Source of the DNA: CAYZHM01 sp964478225
Lineage (GTDB): Bacteria > Pseudomonadota > Alphaproteobacteria > Micavibrionales > Micavibrionaceae
Direction: 5' to 3'
NCBI GenBank assembly: GCA_964478225.1
Contig: CAYZHM010000002.1
Location: forward strand, 1-64,000
Length of the DNA stretch: 64,000 nt
Positions within the stretch are counted from its first letter, which is position 1. Every line of letters starts with the position of its first letter. The notes beneath the pieces are model-generated. The model was not told where the DNA came from. It did no database searches and saw only the letters and a list, made by a program, of their open reading frames with translations. Position numbers and translations under genes: made by a program. Of this stretch, positions 41,882 through 49,937 are shown one piece after another.

Positions 41882-42430
41882 ATGACTGAAGACGAAATAC
41901 GGGCATTTGTTGCCGGATTTACTCCAAGAATTATCCGTGATGTGCAGGATAACGAGTTAGAACCACTAAGGCTTGGCGATGATATAAAAGATTTTGTTTT
42001 TGAGCATACTTACAGGCAAGCTCCCGCTGTAATTTTCTCTACTTTTTTACAGCTTTGTGCTGACGCCTCTCCCGAGGCTTGCGCGCTGATTTCTGATCTC
42101 AAAAAATTTATAGCCCGCAAAAAACCGCAAGGGCAAACGCTTACGGCTTTTATGCGGGCGGTGGCCATTGAAGATCCTATGGATAATTTCATGCTTTTTG
42201 ATCTGCCTGATCATCTACGCTATGTCACAGGGCCTCGTCTTATGATGCTTTCAGAGAATGATCAAAAAGCTGTGGCCTTCTATGCGATCAATTTCAATAG
42301 CATTTTGAATACAGAACAGGCCTTAAGAGAAAAGGCCCCGCCTGATGCCAGACGAGGCCTTGATCTTCTTAATCTTTATCTATCTTCAGATGAAGCCGAG
42401 TTCGACCCCGGTGAATCTCCCGAGCCCTAG
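41882..42430 (+). CDS. Hypothetical protein, 182 aa
   Basis: An acidic, mostly helical soluble protein starting MTEDEIRAFVAGFTPRIIRDV and ending AEFDPGESPEP. It has no signal peptide, transmembrane segment or motif I recognise. It lies between the divergent dnaB and convergent rplI. Its 3' coding end contains the hairpin that terminates the rpsF-rpsR-rplI transcript on the other strand. AGAGGATAG lies before the ATG. Confidence 0.65.
   Translation: MTEDEIRAFVAGFTPRIIRDVQDNELEPLRLGDDIKDFVFEHTYRQAPAVIFSTFLQLCADASPEACALISDLKKFIARKKPQGQTLTAFMRAVAIEDPMDNFMLFDLPDHLRYVTGPRLMMLSENDQKAVAFYAINFNSILNTEQALREKAPPDARRGLDLLNLYLSSDEAEFDPGESPEP
42331..42361 (-). terminator. Terminator of rpsF-rpsR-rplI, inside the convergent gene
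   Basis: Read on the minus strand, AAGGCC and GGCCTT pair around an imperfect inner stem and run into TTTTCTCTT. The hairpin lies about 80 bases after the rplI stop, entirely inside the last codons of the plus-strand gene 41882-42430. Confidence 0.7.
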
Positions 42431-42440
42431 GGGCTGCGGT

Positions 42441-43160
42441 TTATTCTTGATCGTCTTCTGCTTCTTCAGCTTCTTCTTCAGTCTTGTCAACAGCCTTCGC
42501 AGCTTTCTTGGCCTTACGGGCTTCGGATTTCTTGGCCAACACAGCTTCTTCAGCGGCTTCCTCAGCAGCTTCTTCAGCTTTCTCTTTCTCGATTTCCATC
42601 GCGCTGTCATCCAAAATATCTTCAAGATGTGTTTCGACTTGCGCTGTTTCCTGTTCGGATTCAGCGATAAGCGCCTTACCGGTCTTGGCCTGGATTTCTG
42701 CTTCTTCTACTGTTCTTGCAATGTTGATCGTCACCACAGCCTTAACTTCAGGGTGCAGCAAGACATCAACAGGGAACAGTCCGATTGTTTTGAAGTTGCG
42801 GTTGATTGAAATCATCGATTTTGTGATTGTTTCACCGGACTGCGCAGCGACGGCCACCGCGATATCCCGAGATGTGACCGAACCGAACAGTTGACCGCCT
42901 TCTGAAGCCTGACGAATAAGGGAGGCTTTCAAGCCTTCGATCTTCTTTACAAGCTTCTCTGCTTCCTTTTTCGCCTTGTCGTTTGCATCAAAAAGAGCTT
43001 TCTTCTGTGCTTCGAAATAAGCGATGTTGTCCTTGCTGGCGCGCAGAGCTTTTTTCTGCGGCAGCAGATAATTGCGTGCGTAGCCTGGGCGTACGCTGAC
43101 CACATCGCCAATCTGGCCGAGATCCTGGACGCGTTCGAGTAAAATAACCTGGGTTGCCAT
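42441..43160 (-). CDS. rplI: 50S ribosomal protein L9, with long C-terminal tail
   Basis: L9 binds 23S rRNA near the L1 stalk. The N-terminal domain MATQVILLERVQDLGQIGDVVSVRPGYARNY-type sequence (1-31) and the C-terminal domain (about 80-150; GQLFGSVTSRDIA) are standard. The usual length is about 150; this protein has 239 residues. The extra roughly 85 residues are a run of Glu, Ala and Lys that looks like a charged helix or disordered tail. Confidence 0.95.
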   Translation of the reverse strand: MATQVILLERVQDLGQIGDVVSVRPGYARNYLLPQKKALRASKDNIAYFEAQKKALFDANDKAKKEAEKLVKKIEGLKASLIRQASEGGQLFGSVTSRDIAVAVAAQSGETITKSMISINRNFKTIGLFPVDVLLHPEVKAVVTINIARTVEEAEIQAKTGKALIAESEQETAQVETHLEDILDDSAMEIEKEKAEEAAEEAAEEAVLAKKSEARKAKKAAKAVDKTEEEAEEAEDDQE

Positions 43161-43175
43161 TGTCTTAATCTCCTC

Positions 43176-43436
43176 TTACTTGCCATCAAGTTCTGTGCGC
43201 ACATATGGCATAAGGGCCATAAAGCGTGCGCGTTTGATGGCCTGGGCCAATTCACGTTGCTTCTTTTGTGATACCGCCGTGATACGGCTTGGGATCATCT
43301 TGCCACGCTCAGAAATGTAGCGGTTCAAGGTTCTTGTATCTTTCCAGTCAATCGCCGGGGCGTGCTCGCCTGTGAACGGGCAAGATTTCTTGCGGCGGAA
43401 AAATGGACGCTTGGTTGTTTGGGCTTCGGCGCTCAT
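43176..43436 (-). CDS. rpsR: 30S ribosomal protein S18
   Basis: An 86-residue S18, which pairs with S6 on the 30S platform. The core includes FRRKKSCPFTG (13-23) and ERGKMIPSRITAVSQKKQRELAQAIKRARFMALMPYV. Its ATG shares one base with the rpsF stop (TAATG), so the two are translationally coupled. rplI follows after 15 bases. Confidence 0.97.
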   Translation of the reverse strand: MSAEAQTTKRPFFRRKKSCPFTGEHAPAIDWKDTRTLNRYISERGKMIPSRITAVSQKKQRELAQAIKRARFMALMPYVRTELDGK

Positions 43437-43816
43437 TATGCGGCCTCCTTCTTATCATATTTTCTCTCAGCTTTGTCTGATGAGTCGTTGTCGTAGGATT
43501 TTTTCAGAATTGGCGATGGGCCTTCTGAAGGCTTTTCCAAACGAACTGTCAGAGAACGAAGAATGTCTTCGTCAAGACGCAAATTACGCTCCAGCTCATG
43601 TGTTGCTGGTCCAGGAGCTTCTGATTCAATCAGCACATAGTGCGCCTTTTTGGATTTTTTAATGCGGTAAGCCAAATTCAGCAGACCCCAATATTCGGTC
43701 TTCTGAACCTTGCCGCCATTGTCTTCAAGGATTTTGCTATAGCGCTTGGTCAGATCCTTAACCTGTGTTTCGGTCAGATCCTGACGCGCCATAAATACGG
43801 TTTCGTAGTAAGGCAT
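43436..43816 (-). CDS. rpsF: 30S ribosomal protein S6
   Basis: A 126-residue S6 starting MPYYETVFMARQDLTETQVK, with the conserved GLLNLAYRIKKSKKAHYVL. The C-terminal tail (ILKKSYDNDSSDKAERKYDKKEAA) is charged, as is often the case for S6. It is the first gene of rpsF-rpsR-rplI. AGAGGAAAA lies before the ATG, and a promoter is recognisable 116 bases upstream. Confidence 0.97.
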   Translation of the reverse strand: MPYYETVFMARQDLTETQVKDLTKRYSKILEDNGGKVQKTEYWGLLNLAYRIKKSKKAHYVLIESEAPGPATHELERNLRLDEDILRSLTVRLEKPSEGPSPILKKSYDNDSSDKAERKYDKKEAA

Positions 43817-43931
43817 TTCTATTTTTCCTCTCGGTTTGGTGCTTCAAAGCCTTTGCGTCCACCTGGCCGCAATTGCCCGAAACTAAGCTGAAACCATCAG
43901 ATTCCAGCGAGGTTTTTGTTAACGTGTGTGG

Positions 43932-43960
43932 ATATAATCGAATACAAGCTTAAAAATCAA
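43932..43960 (-). promoter_or_regulatory. rpsF operon promoter
   Basis: On the minus strand TTGATT (43955-43960) and TTATAT (43932-43937) are exactly 17 bases apart. The predicted leader is about 110 bases, long enough to hold a ribosomal-protein-binding RNA structure. Confidence 0.65.
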
Positions 43961-43967
43961 GCTTTTT

Positions 43968-44291
43968 TTAAGCGGCTGTGCCACTGGACGCTTCCGCGCT
44001 ATCGCTTTGTTTGGCGATAACATTGCGGTTCGAAGCTTTTTTAAGCTGCTGCGCCATTAAAGCGGACCAGCGTTCAGGGTCATCTGAACGGGTATCCAGC
44101 ATGCCTTTGCGAAGCATATCAATGAGTTCCGAGCGGGTGAGACTTGGATCGCGCAGCGCTGCCTTAAACTCAGACAGAGCCATGCCTGCAAATTCCGCAT
44201 AATCCGAATTCACGCAGCCATGAAACGAGAAAAATGCGTCGCTGGTTTCTTCAATTAAAGTCTGTATTCGGCCATAAAAATTATAAGCCAT
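43968..44291 (-). CDS. Hypothetical protein, 107 aa
   Basis: A 107-residue soluble protein starting MAYNFYGRIQTLIEETSDAF. I use the ATG at 44291, which has AGGGG 7 bases upstream; the frame is open to 44336. It is largely helical (FAGMALSEFKAALRDPSLTRSELIDMLRKGML) and ends in a Ser/Ala-rich tail. It has no known motif. It is divergent from fabD and lies upstream of the rpsF promoter. Confidence 0.65.
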   Translation of the reverse strand: MAYNFYGRIQTLIEETSDAFFSFHGCVNSDYAEFAGMALSEFKAALRDPSLTRSELIDMLRKGMLDTRSDDPERWSALMAQQLKKASNRNVIAKQSDSAEASSGTAA

Positions 44292-44329
44292 GGTTAATCC
44301 CCTGTATGGTATTTTTTTGTTTTTATTTA

Positions 44330-44412
44330 ATATCAATAAATGTTAGTGAAACACATCGCGTTACGGATAAAAAGCAATGTGAAGGAAGTTACTCTGTGCT
44401 TATTATTGATAT
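44330..44412. promoter_or_regulatory. Spaced inverted repeat between the divergent genes, upstream of fabD
   Basis: ATATCAATAA (44330-44339) and TTATTGATAT (44403-44412) are perfect inverted copies 63 bases apart in the gap before fabD. They could be paired operator half-sites for a regulator of fatty-acid synthesis or of the divergent gene. Confidence 0.35.
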
Positions 44413-44515
44413 GGATTGATGGTTCCACATTTTTTGAAAAAATGCAAAATTTATTTGCAAAAACCCCAATAAAATCCTGGGATATGCCGCATTTATAGAG
44501 AGGATGAAATAAAAT

Positions 44516-45448
44516 ATGACACGTGCGTTTGTTTTTCCTGGTCAAGGTTCGCAATACGTTGGTATGGGCAAGGATTTGGCCGAATCGTTCAAGGAGTCGC
44601 GTGAGGTGTTCGAGGAAATCGATGAAGCCCTCTCTCAAAAACTTTCAAAACTCATGTTTGAAGGCCCTGAATCGGATCTTAATCTCACAGAAAATACTCA
44701 ACCTGCGCTGATGGCCGTTTCAATGGCGGTTGTCCGCGTCCTGGAAAAACAGGGCGGAATTAATTTGAATCAAGCCGTGTCGTATGTGGCCGGGCATTCA
44801 CTTGGGGAGTATTCGGCACTTACCGCAGCAGGAGCATTGGATATTTCCACTTGTGCAAAGCTCCTCAAGCTGCGCGGGCAATCGATGCAAAAAGCAGTGC
44901 CGGTTGGTGTTGGGTCGATGGCTGCGATTCTTGGCCCTAGTTTCGAGGACGTCCAATCCATTGCGGAAGATGCGGGATGTGAAGTCGCGAATGATAATTC
45001 AGTTGGCCAGGTTGTTTTGAGCGGGACAAAAGAAACGATTGAGCGCGCGGTAGAAATCGCAAGCGAACGCGGCGCAAAACGCGCAATTATACTGCCTGTG
45101 TCCGCGCCGTTTCATTGTTCTCTGATGCAGCCCGCAGCAGACGTTATGGCTGAGGCTTTGCAAGACGCCGCGATGAATGCGCCTTGTGTTTCCGTCGTCT
45201 CGAATGTGACGGCCCAAGGCGAAAACGATCCGGCACGGATTAAAACTTTACTCGTTGAACAAATCACCGGCATGGTGCGCTGGCGCGAATCTGTGATCTG
45301 GATGAAGGAACAAGGTGTTCACTCGATGGTTGAGCTTGGTGCCGGAAAAGTTTTGGCCGGGCTTGTGAAACGTATTGATGGCGATATAACATGCGAAAGC
45401 GCTGGGACGCCGGATCAAATTGACGCGTTAATAGAGAAATTAAAATAG
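44516..45448 (+). CDS. fabD: Malonyl-CoA:ACP transacylase
   Basis: FabD loads malonyl onto ACP to start each elongation cycle. It has 310 residues: the oxyanion-loop GQGSQ at 10-14, catalytic Ser95 in AGHSLGE and His near 203 in SAPFHCSLM. An AGAGGATG site precedes the ATG. It heads the cluster fabD-fabG-acp-acpP-fabF-mltG. Confidence 0.96.
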   Translation: MTRAFVFPGQGSQYVGMGKDLAESFKESREVFEEIDEALSQKLSKLMFEGPESDLNLTENTQPALMAVSMAVVRVLEKQGGINLNQAVSYVAGHSLGEYSALTAAGALDISTCAKLLKLRGQSMQKAVPVGVGSMAAILGPSFEDVQSIAEDAGCEVANDNSVGQVVLSGTKETIERAVEIASERGAKRAIILPVSAPFHCSLMQPAADVMAEALQDAAMNAPCVSVVSNVTAQGENDPARIKTLLVEQITGMVRWRESVIWMKEQGVHSMVELGAGKVLAGLVKRIDGDITCESAGTPDQIDALIEKLK

Positions 45449-45460
45449 AAGGAAAAAAGC

Positions 45461-46198
45461 ATGTTTAATTTGAAAGATAAAAAGGCATTGGTCACCGGGG
45501 CGACGGGCGGCATTGGTGGCGCGATTGCGAGGGCATTGCATGGTGCGGGCGCACATGTGGGTATTTCCGGGCGCAACGAAGAGAAGTTGCAAGCTTTGAG
45601 TAAGGAGTTGGGAGAACGCGTTACCGTTCTTGCTGCGGACTTGTCGGGTGATGAAGCAATTGCCGATCTCGTCAAACGCGCGGAAGAGCAAATGGGGCAG
45701 ATTGATATCCTTGTGAACAATGCGGGCCTGACGCGCGATAATCTTTCGATGCGCATGAAATCCGAAGAGTGGAGCGAAGTGATTGATGTTAACCTCACTG
45801 CGCCGTTCAAACTTGCACAAGCGGTGCAGCGCGGGATGATGAAACGCCGCAACGGGCGCATCATCAATATCGCCTCTATTGTCGGCGTCACGGGCAACCC
45901 TGGACAATGCAATTATGTGGCGTCCAAGGCCGGTATGATCGGCTGGAGCAAGGCGATGGCACAGGAGATTGCCAGCCGCGGGATTACAATCAACTGCATC
46001 GCGCCGGGTTTTATCGCGACCGCGATGACCGATGCGCTGAATGACGATCAAAAAGCCACGATTAACGCCAAAATCCCGGCGGGGCGTATGGGATCTTCTG
46101 AAGATATCGCCGCCGCGGCGCTTTACCTCGCCAGCGATGAAGCCGCTTATGTGACCGGCCAGACCATTCATGTGAATGGCGGAATGGCGATGATTTAA
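45461..46198 (+). CDS. fabG: 3-oxoacyl-ACP reductase
   Basis: An NADPH-dependent SDR reducing 3-oxoacyl-ACP. It has 245 residues: the cofactor motif TGATGGIGG (12-20), NNAG (86-89), and the catalytic triad Ser139, Tyr152 (NYVASK) and Lys156. The end HVNGGMAMI is typical. It follows fabD by 12 bases with GAAGGAAAA before the ATG. Confidence 0.96.
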   Translation: MFNLKDKKALVTGATGGIGGAIARALHGAGAHVGISGRNEEKLQALSKELGERVTVLAADLSGDEAIADLVKRAEEQMGQIDILVNNAGLTRDNLSMRMKSEEWSEVIDVNLTAPFKLAQAVQRGMMKRRNGRIINIASIVGVTGNPGQCNYVASKAGMIGWSKAMAQEIASRGITINCIAPGFIATAMTDALNDDQKATINAKIPAGRMGSSEDIAAAALYLASDEAAYVTGQTIHVNGGMAMI

Positions 46199-46262
46199 CA
46201 CTTTACAGAACGCGTCCCCCAGTGTTATCTGTGCCCGCTTAGTAGTTTACATAGGGGTTAGC

Positions 46263-46517
46263 ATGAATTCTGATTTTCAAAATGCCTTGCGTGATGCTGT
46301 TTTCATGGAAACAGCAACTTACTGCGGCTGTGAGCTGGAGGAAGTTAAAGACAGCGCATTTATCGAGAAAGATCTGGGCGGCGATTCCCTGACATGCGTG
46401 GAAATTGCCATGGCGGTGGAAAGCCGCTTTCGCAAGCACGGATTGAAGTTTTCTGATAAAAATGTCGGAGCGGACATAACCGTTGAAGGCCTTTTGGCAA
46501 GCGCAAGCTTGGGCTAA
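46263..46517 (+). CDS. Second, divergent acyl carrier protein
   Basis: An 84-residue acyl-carrier-like protein. The phosphopantetheine site is Ser42 in LGGDSLTCVEIAM, where canonical ACP has GADSLDTVEL. The helix after it and FIEKDLGGD fit the fold, but the surface differs from acpP: a Cys pair CGC at 21-23 and a basic stretch ESRFRKHGLKF. AGGGG lies 6 bases before the ATG. It sits between fabG and acpP. It may carry a different acyl chain or serve a different synthase. Confidence 0.88.
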   Translation: MNSDFQNALRDAVFMETATYCGCELEEVKDSAFIEKDLGGDSLTCVEIAMAVESRFRKHGLKFSDKNVGADITVEGLLASASLG

Positions 46518-46582
46518 GTCCATGTTAAAATAGCATATTTACATTTCCACATGTTGGTGGGGTTTTTTGGATAAAAAACACT

Positions 46583-46610
46583 TTGACAGGTTCTCCATAT
46601 ATGCTAAATG
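46583..46610 (+). promoter_or_regulatory. acpP promoter
   Basis: TTGACA (46583-46588) and TAAATG (46605-46610) are 16 bases apart, giving a leader of about 35 bases before acpP. acpP is needed in large amounts, so a separate promoter inside the cluster is reasonable. Confidence 0.6.
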
Positions 46611-46653
46611 TCCGGGATCGAATTATATTGCAATACAACATAAGGAACGAAAA

Positions 46654-46890
46654 ATGAGTGATGTAGCAGAGCGCGTGAAAAAGATTGTGGTTGAACATCT
46701 TGGCGTTGAAGAAGGCAAAGTAACAGAAGGCGCAAGCTTTATCGACGACCTCGGCGCGGATTCGCTCGACACAGTTGAACTTGTTATGGCTTTCGAAGAA
46801 GAGTTTTCGATTGAAATTCCTGATGATGCAGCTGAAAAAATCCAGACTGTGGGCGATGCTGTAAAGTTCATTTCGGAACAGTCTAACTAG
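46654..46890 (+). CDS. acpP: Acyl carrier protein
   Basis: A 78-residue standard ACP, MSDVAERVKKIVVEHLGVEE, with the phosphopantetheine serine Ser37 in GADSLDTVEL and the usual acidic helix II. A start at 46654 is fixed by AAGGAACG 8 bases upstream. AcpS (23211-23597) would modify it. It precedes fabF by 69 bases. Confidence 0.97.
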   Translation: MSDVAERVKKIVVEHLGVEEGKVTEGASFIDDLGADSLDTVELVMAFEEEFSIEIPDDAAEKIQTVGDAVKFISEQSN

Positions 46891-46959
46891 AAGCATTCTG
46901 GTTTTAACGAATTGCATTTCCCCGCGAGAGCGGGGATATTCATTTAAGAGGCCGAAAAT

Positions 46960-48231
46960 ATGCGTAGAGTCGTTATCACAGGATTGGGAATGGTATCGCC
47001 GCTCGGAATGGGCGTCGATCACAATTGGGCATCGATCACCGCCGCAAAAAGCGGCATCAAAAAGATCGAGCATTTTGATGTCTCAGATATTACATCCAAA
47101 ATCGCAGGTGTTATTCCCAAGACCACAGATGAAAATCCAAAGAATGGCGACTTCAATGCGGATCTGTATGTTGATCCGAAAGACCAGCGCAAAAACGATA
47201 TCTTTATTGTTTACGGGATGGCCGCTGCGGCCGAAGCGATTGAAGATTCCGGTTGGAAGCCCGCGAATGAAGAAGATCAAAACCGCACAGGCGTTTTGAT
47301 CGGCTCGGGGATTGGGGGCCTTGAGGAAATTTATCAAACATCGACACTGATGAATGAGAAAGGCCCACGCCGCGTTTCGCCATTCTTCGTGCCAGCCTCT
47401 CTGATTAACCTTGTGAGCGGACAGGTTTCAATCAAATACGGTTACCGGGGTCCTAATCATGCTGTTGTGACGGCCTGCGCAACGGGCACACATGCGATTG
47501 GCGATGCGGCACGGCTTATTATGCTGGATGATGCAGATGTCATGATTGCGGGCGGAGCAGAAGGTGCGGTTTGCCGGATCGGCGTTGCCGGGTTTGCGGC
47601 GGCGCGTGCGCTCTCGACCGGATATAACGACACGCCGGAACGTGCCTCGCGGCCTTGGGATCGCGATCGTGACGGGTTTGTGATTGGCGAAGGTGCCGGG
47701 ATCGTCGTCCTTGAAGAATATGAGCATGCGAAAAAGCGCGGTGCGAAAATTTATGGCGAAGTCACGGGCTATGGCCTCTCGGGCGACGCGCACCACATCA
47801 CATCGCCAGCCGAAGATGGCAATGGCGGATATCGTGCCATGCAGGCGGCGCTCAAGCGCGCAAAATTAAACCCTGAAGATATTGATTACATCAACGCGCA
47901 CGGCACTTCGACACCTGTTGGAGACGGGATCGAGTTTGGTGCGGTGAAGCGGATGTTTGCGAATGCGCTGGGCACAATGTCTATGTCTTCCACGAAATCG
48001 GCGATTGGGCATTTGCTGGGTGCGGCGGGCGCGGTCGAGGCGATTTATACGCTCAAGGCCATGCAGACCGGAATTATTCCTCCTACTCTTAATCTTGAAA
48101 ATCCATCTGAGGACTGCACAGGAATTGATCTTGTGCCTTTGAAGGCCAAGGAAAAGAAGATTACGCATGCGTTATCCAATTCTTTTGGCTTCGGCGGCAC
48201 GAATGCCAGCTTGATTATGAGCAAGGTTTAA
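46960..48231 (+). CDS. fabF: 3-oxoacyl-ACP synthase II
   Basis: The condensing enzyme of chain elongation. It has 423 residues. The active-site Cys173 lies in VTACATGTH, and the two histidines lie in NAHGTSTPVGD and KSAIGHLLGAAGA. The C-terminus NSFGFGGTNASLI is typical. It follows acpP, and mltG follows by 15 bases, an order widely kept in proteobacteria. Confidence 0.97.
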   Translation: MRRVVITGLGMVSPLGMGVDHNWASITAAKSGIKKIEHFDVSDITSKIAGVIPKTTDENPKNGDFNADLYVDPKDQRKNDIFIVYGMAAAAEAIEDSGWKPANEEDQNRTGVLIGSGIGGLEEIYQTSTLMNEKGPRRVSPFFVPASLINLVSGQVSIKYGYRGPNHAVVTACATGTHAIGDAARLIMLDDADVMIAGGAEGAVCRIGVAGFAAARALSTGYNDTPERASRPWDRDRDGFVIGEGAGIVVLEEYEHAKKRGAKIYGEVTGYGLSGDAHHITSPAEDGNGGYRAMQAALKRAKLNPEDIDYINAHGTSTPVGDGIEFGAVKRMFANALGTMSMSSTKSAIGHLLGAAGAVEAIYTLKAMQTGIIPPTLNLENPSEDCTGIDLVPLKAKEKKITHALSNSFGFGGTNASLIMSKV

Positions 48232-48246
48232 AGCAAACTCCCCTGT

Positions 48247-49278
48247 ATGTGGAAGTTTACACAGTCGTTTATCGGATTTCTTGCCTATGCTTTGACCGCA
48301 ATCGTTTTGGCGGCGGCGTTTGCCCTTCATCTTGTCTCCACAAATTTAAGTCTGCCCGGACCACGGAATAATAATCCGATGAATCACGAGGTATTTTTTC
48401 AAGTCGAACGCGGGCAGGGTCTCAGCGCGATTGCCCATCACCTTCATGATGAGGGGCTTATCCATGATCCTCTTGTGTTTATTGTCGGCGCAAGGATTAA
48501 AGGGGTTGCAGGAAAATTGCAGGCCGGAGAATACAGATTTACTTACGGACAAAGCGCTGAGCAAATTATGGGCGCGATGGCATCGGGTGATATCTTCCGC
48601 CGTGCCGTCACCATTCCCGAAGGTCTTACGGTTTATCAAATTTATGAACGCTTGAATGAAGTCACCGAGCTTGAAGGCTCGCTCACTTACACATCCAATG
48701 ACCAAGAGGGCATGTTTTTACCCGACACCTATACCTATCAGCGCGGTGAAAGCAAACAGTCCGTCGCGCAGCGCATGAACAAAGCGATGAAAGAAGCCCT
48801 TGCCGAATTGTGGGCAACACGCGATCCTGATCTCCCTATAAAAAATATGAAGGAATGGGTCACGCTGGCGTCGATCGTTGAGAAAGAAACTGCTGTTCCT
48901 GACGAGCGCAAGCGCATAGCCGGCGTGTTTATCAATCGTCTGAAAGAAGGCATCGCCTTGCAAACCGATCCAACCGTGATTTATGCGCTGACCAAAGGCA
49001 AACATGAAAATAAAGGGCGCGGGCCGCTCGGGCGGCGTTTGCTGAGCCGTGATCTGGAATATGATTCACCATACAACACCTATAAATATCCCGGGTTGCC
49101 GCCGGGGCCGATTGCCAATCCCGGCCGGGCTGCGCTTGAAGCCGTTATACATCCTGAGAAAAATAATTATCTGTATTTCGTTGCGGATGGTAATGGCGGG
49201 CATGTGTTTGCCTCGACGCTTGAGGAGCATAATGCCAATGTGGCGAAATGGCGTGAGATCAGAAAATCACAAGATTAA
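48247..49278 (+). CDS. mltG: Endolytic murein transglycosylase MltG
   Basis: MltG cuts nascent glycan strands and limits their length. It has 343 residues: an N-terminal transmembrane helix (about 10-30), a LysM-like region, and the YceG core with catalytic Glu212 in LASIVEKET, then DPTVIYAL and YNTYKYPGLPPGPIANPG. Its stop shares TTAA with the stop of the convergent gene at 49275. Confidence 0.95.
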   Translation: MWKFTQSFIGFLAYALTAIVLAAAFALHLVSTNLSLPGPRNNNPMNHEVFFQVERGQGLSAIAHHLHDEGLIHDPLVFIVGARIKGVAGKLQAGEYRFTYGQSAEQIMGAMASGDIFRRAVTIPEGLTVYQIYERLNEVTELEGSLTYTSNDQEGMFLPDTYTYQRGESKQSVAQRMNKAMKEALAELWATRDPDLPIKNMKEWVTLASIVEKETAVPDERKRIAGVFINRLKEGIALQTDPTVIYALTKGKHENKGRGPLGRRLLSRDLEYDSPYNTYKYPGLPPGPIANPGRAALEAVIHPEKNNYLYFVADGNGGHVFASTLEEHNANVAKWREIRKSQD

Positions 49279-49868
49279 TTACGGCCGTCTTTTTTATCAC
49301 TACGGCCTGAGACCTGCGATCGATTGCTTCCGCCCCCCGATGTTCCCAGCCCTAACCCCGGGACATTCCCCGGCGTAAATTCCGGGCGAACTTCCATTTG
49401 ATGACGGCGGGCAAGGTGTGGTGCGAATTGGAGGGCGCTTGGAACAGCATCTCCCAGAACGCAGCCCATGGAATCGTCATTGTCCAAATCTTCGCGGTGG
49501 ACAGGCTGGCCGCGCACGCAATTTTTAACAAAGTGCTCAAAGGCAGCCAGCGGCTTGGGGTGTTGAACAACGCGCCCAAGTTCTTGCAATCGATAAGGAT
49601 CGTCCTGAAACATGAGCGGCACTTGATAGGCCTGCGCGATGTGGCCGGCTTTAATCGCCCCTACATGCATCTGTTTGCAATATTCAAGAGACGAGAAAAA
49701 TTCGGAATCCACAGGGATATTCAGCTCAATATGATCCATGTCGGCATATTCCAGCGTCAAAATGCCGGTTTGGGTGTCAATCACGATACCGGCAAGTTTC
49801 TTCACCAGATTTTCCGAAGAAATCAGGCCCGCCTGTCCATCCCGTGCTAGAAGAAGATCAATATCCAT
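49275..49868 (-). CDS. Hypothetical protein, 197 aa
   Basis: A 197-residue soluble protein starting MDIDLLLARDGQAGLISSEN. The first half (LAGIVIDTQTGILTLEYADMDHIELNIPV) looks beta-rich. The end is Gly/Ser/Arg-rich and probably disordered (GTSGGGSNRSQVSGRSDKKDGRN). I recognise no family. No Shine-Dalgarno is strong. It is divergent from the epimerase gene. Confidence 0.65.
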   Translation of the reverse strand: MDIDLLLARDGQAGLISSENLVKKLAGIVIDTQTGILTLEYADMDHIELNIPVDSEFFSSLEYCKQMHVGAIKAGHIAQAYQVPLMFQDDPYRLQELGRVVQHPKPLAAFEHFVKNCVRGQPVHREDLDNDDSMGCVLGDAVPSALQFAPHLARRHQMEVRPEFTPGNVPGLGLGTSGGGSNRSQVSGRSDKKDGRN

Positions 49869-49937
49869 GCTTTATTACCCTCATATTCATGTATACATTA
49901 TTTTACCAGAATTCAAACTTTTATAGGAAATAGGCGC

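Noticed and set aside
42386..42625. Lys/Arg-rich 79-residue frame
   Set aside because: It is a second frame of the Glu/Ala/Lys-rich tail of L9 and reflects its low complexity.
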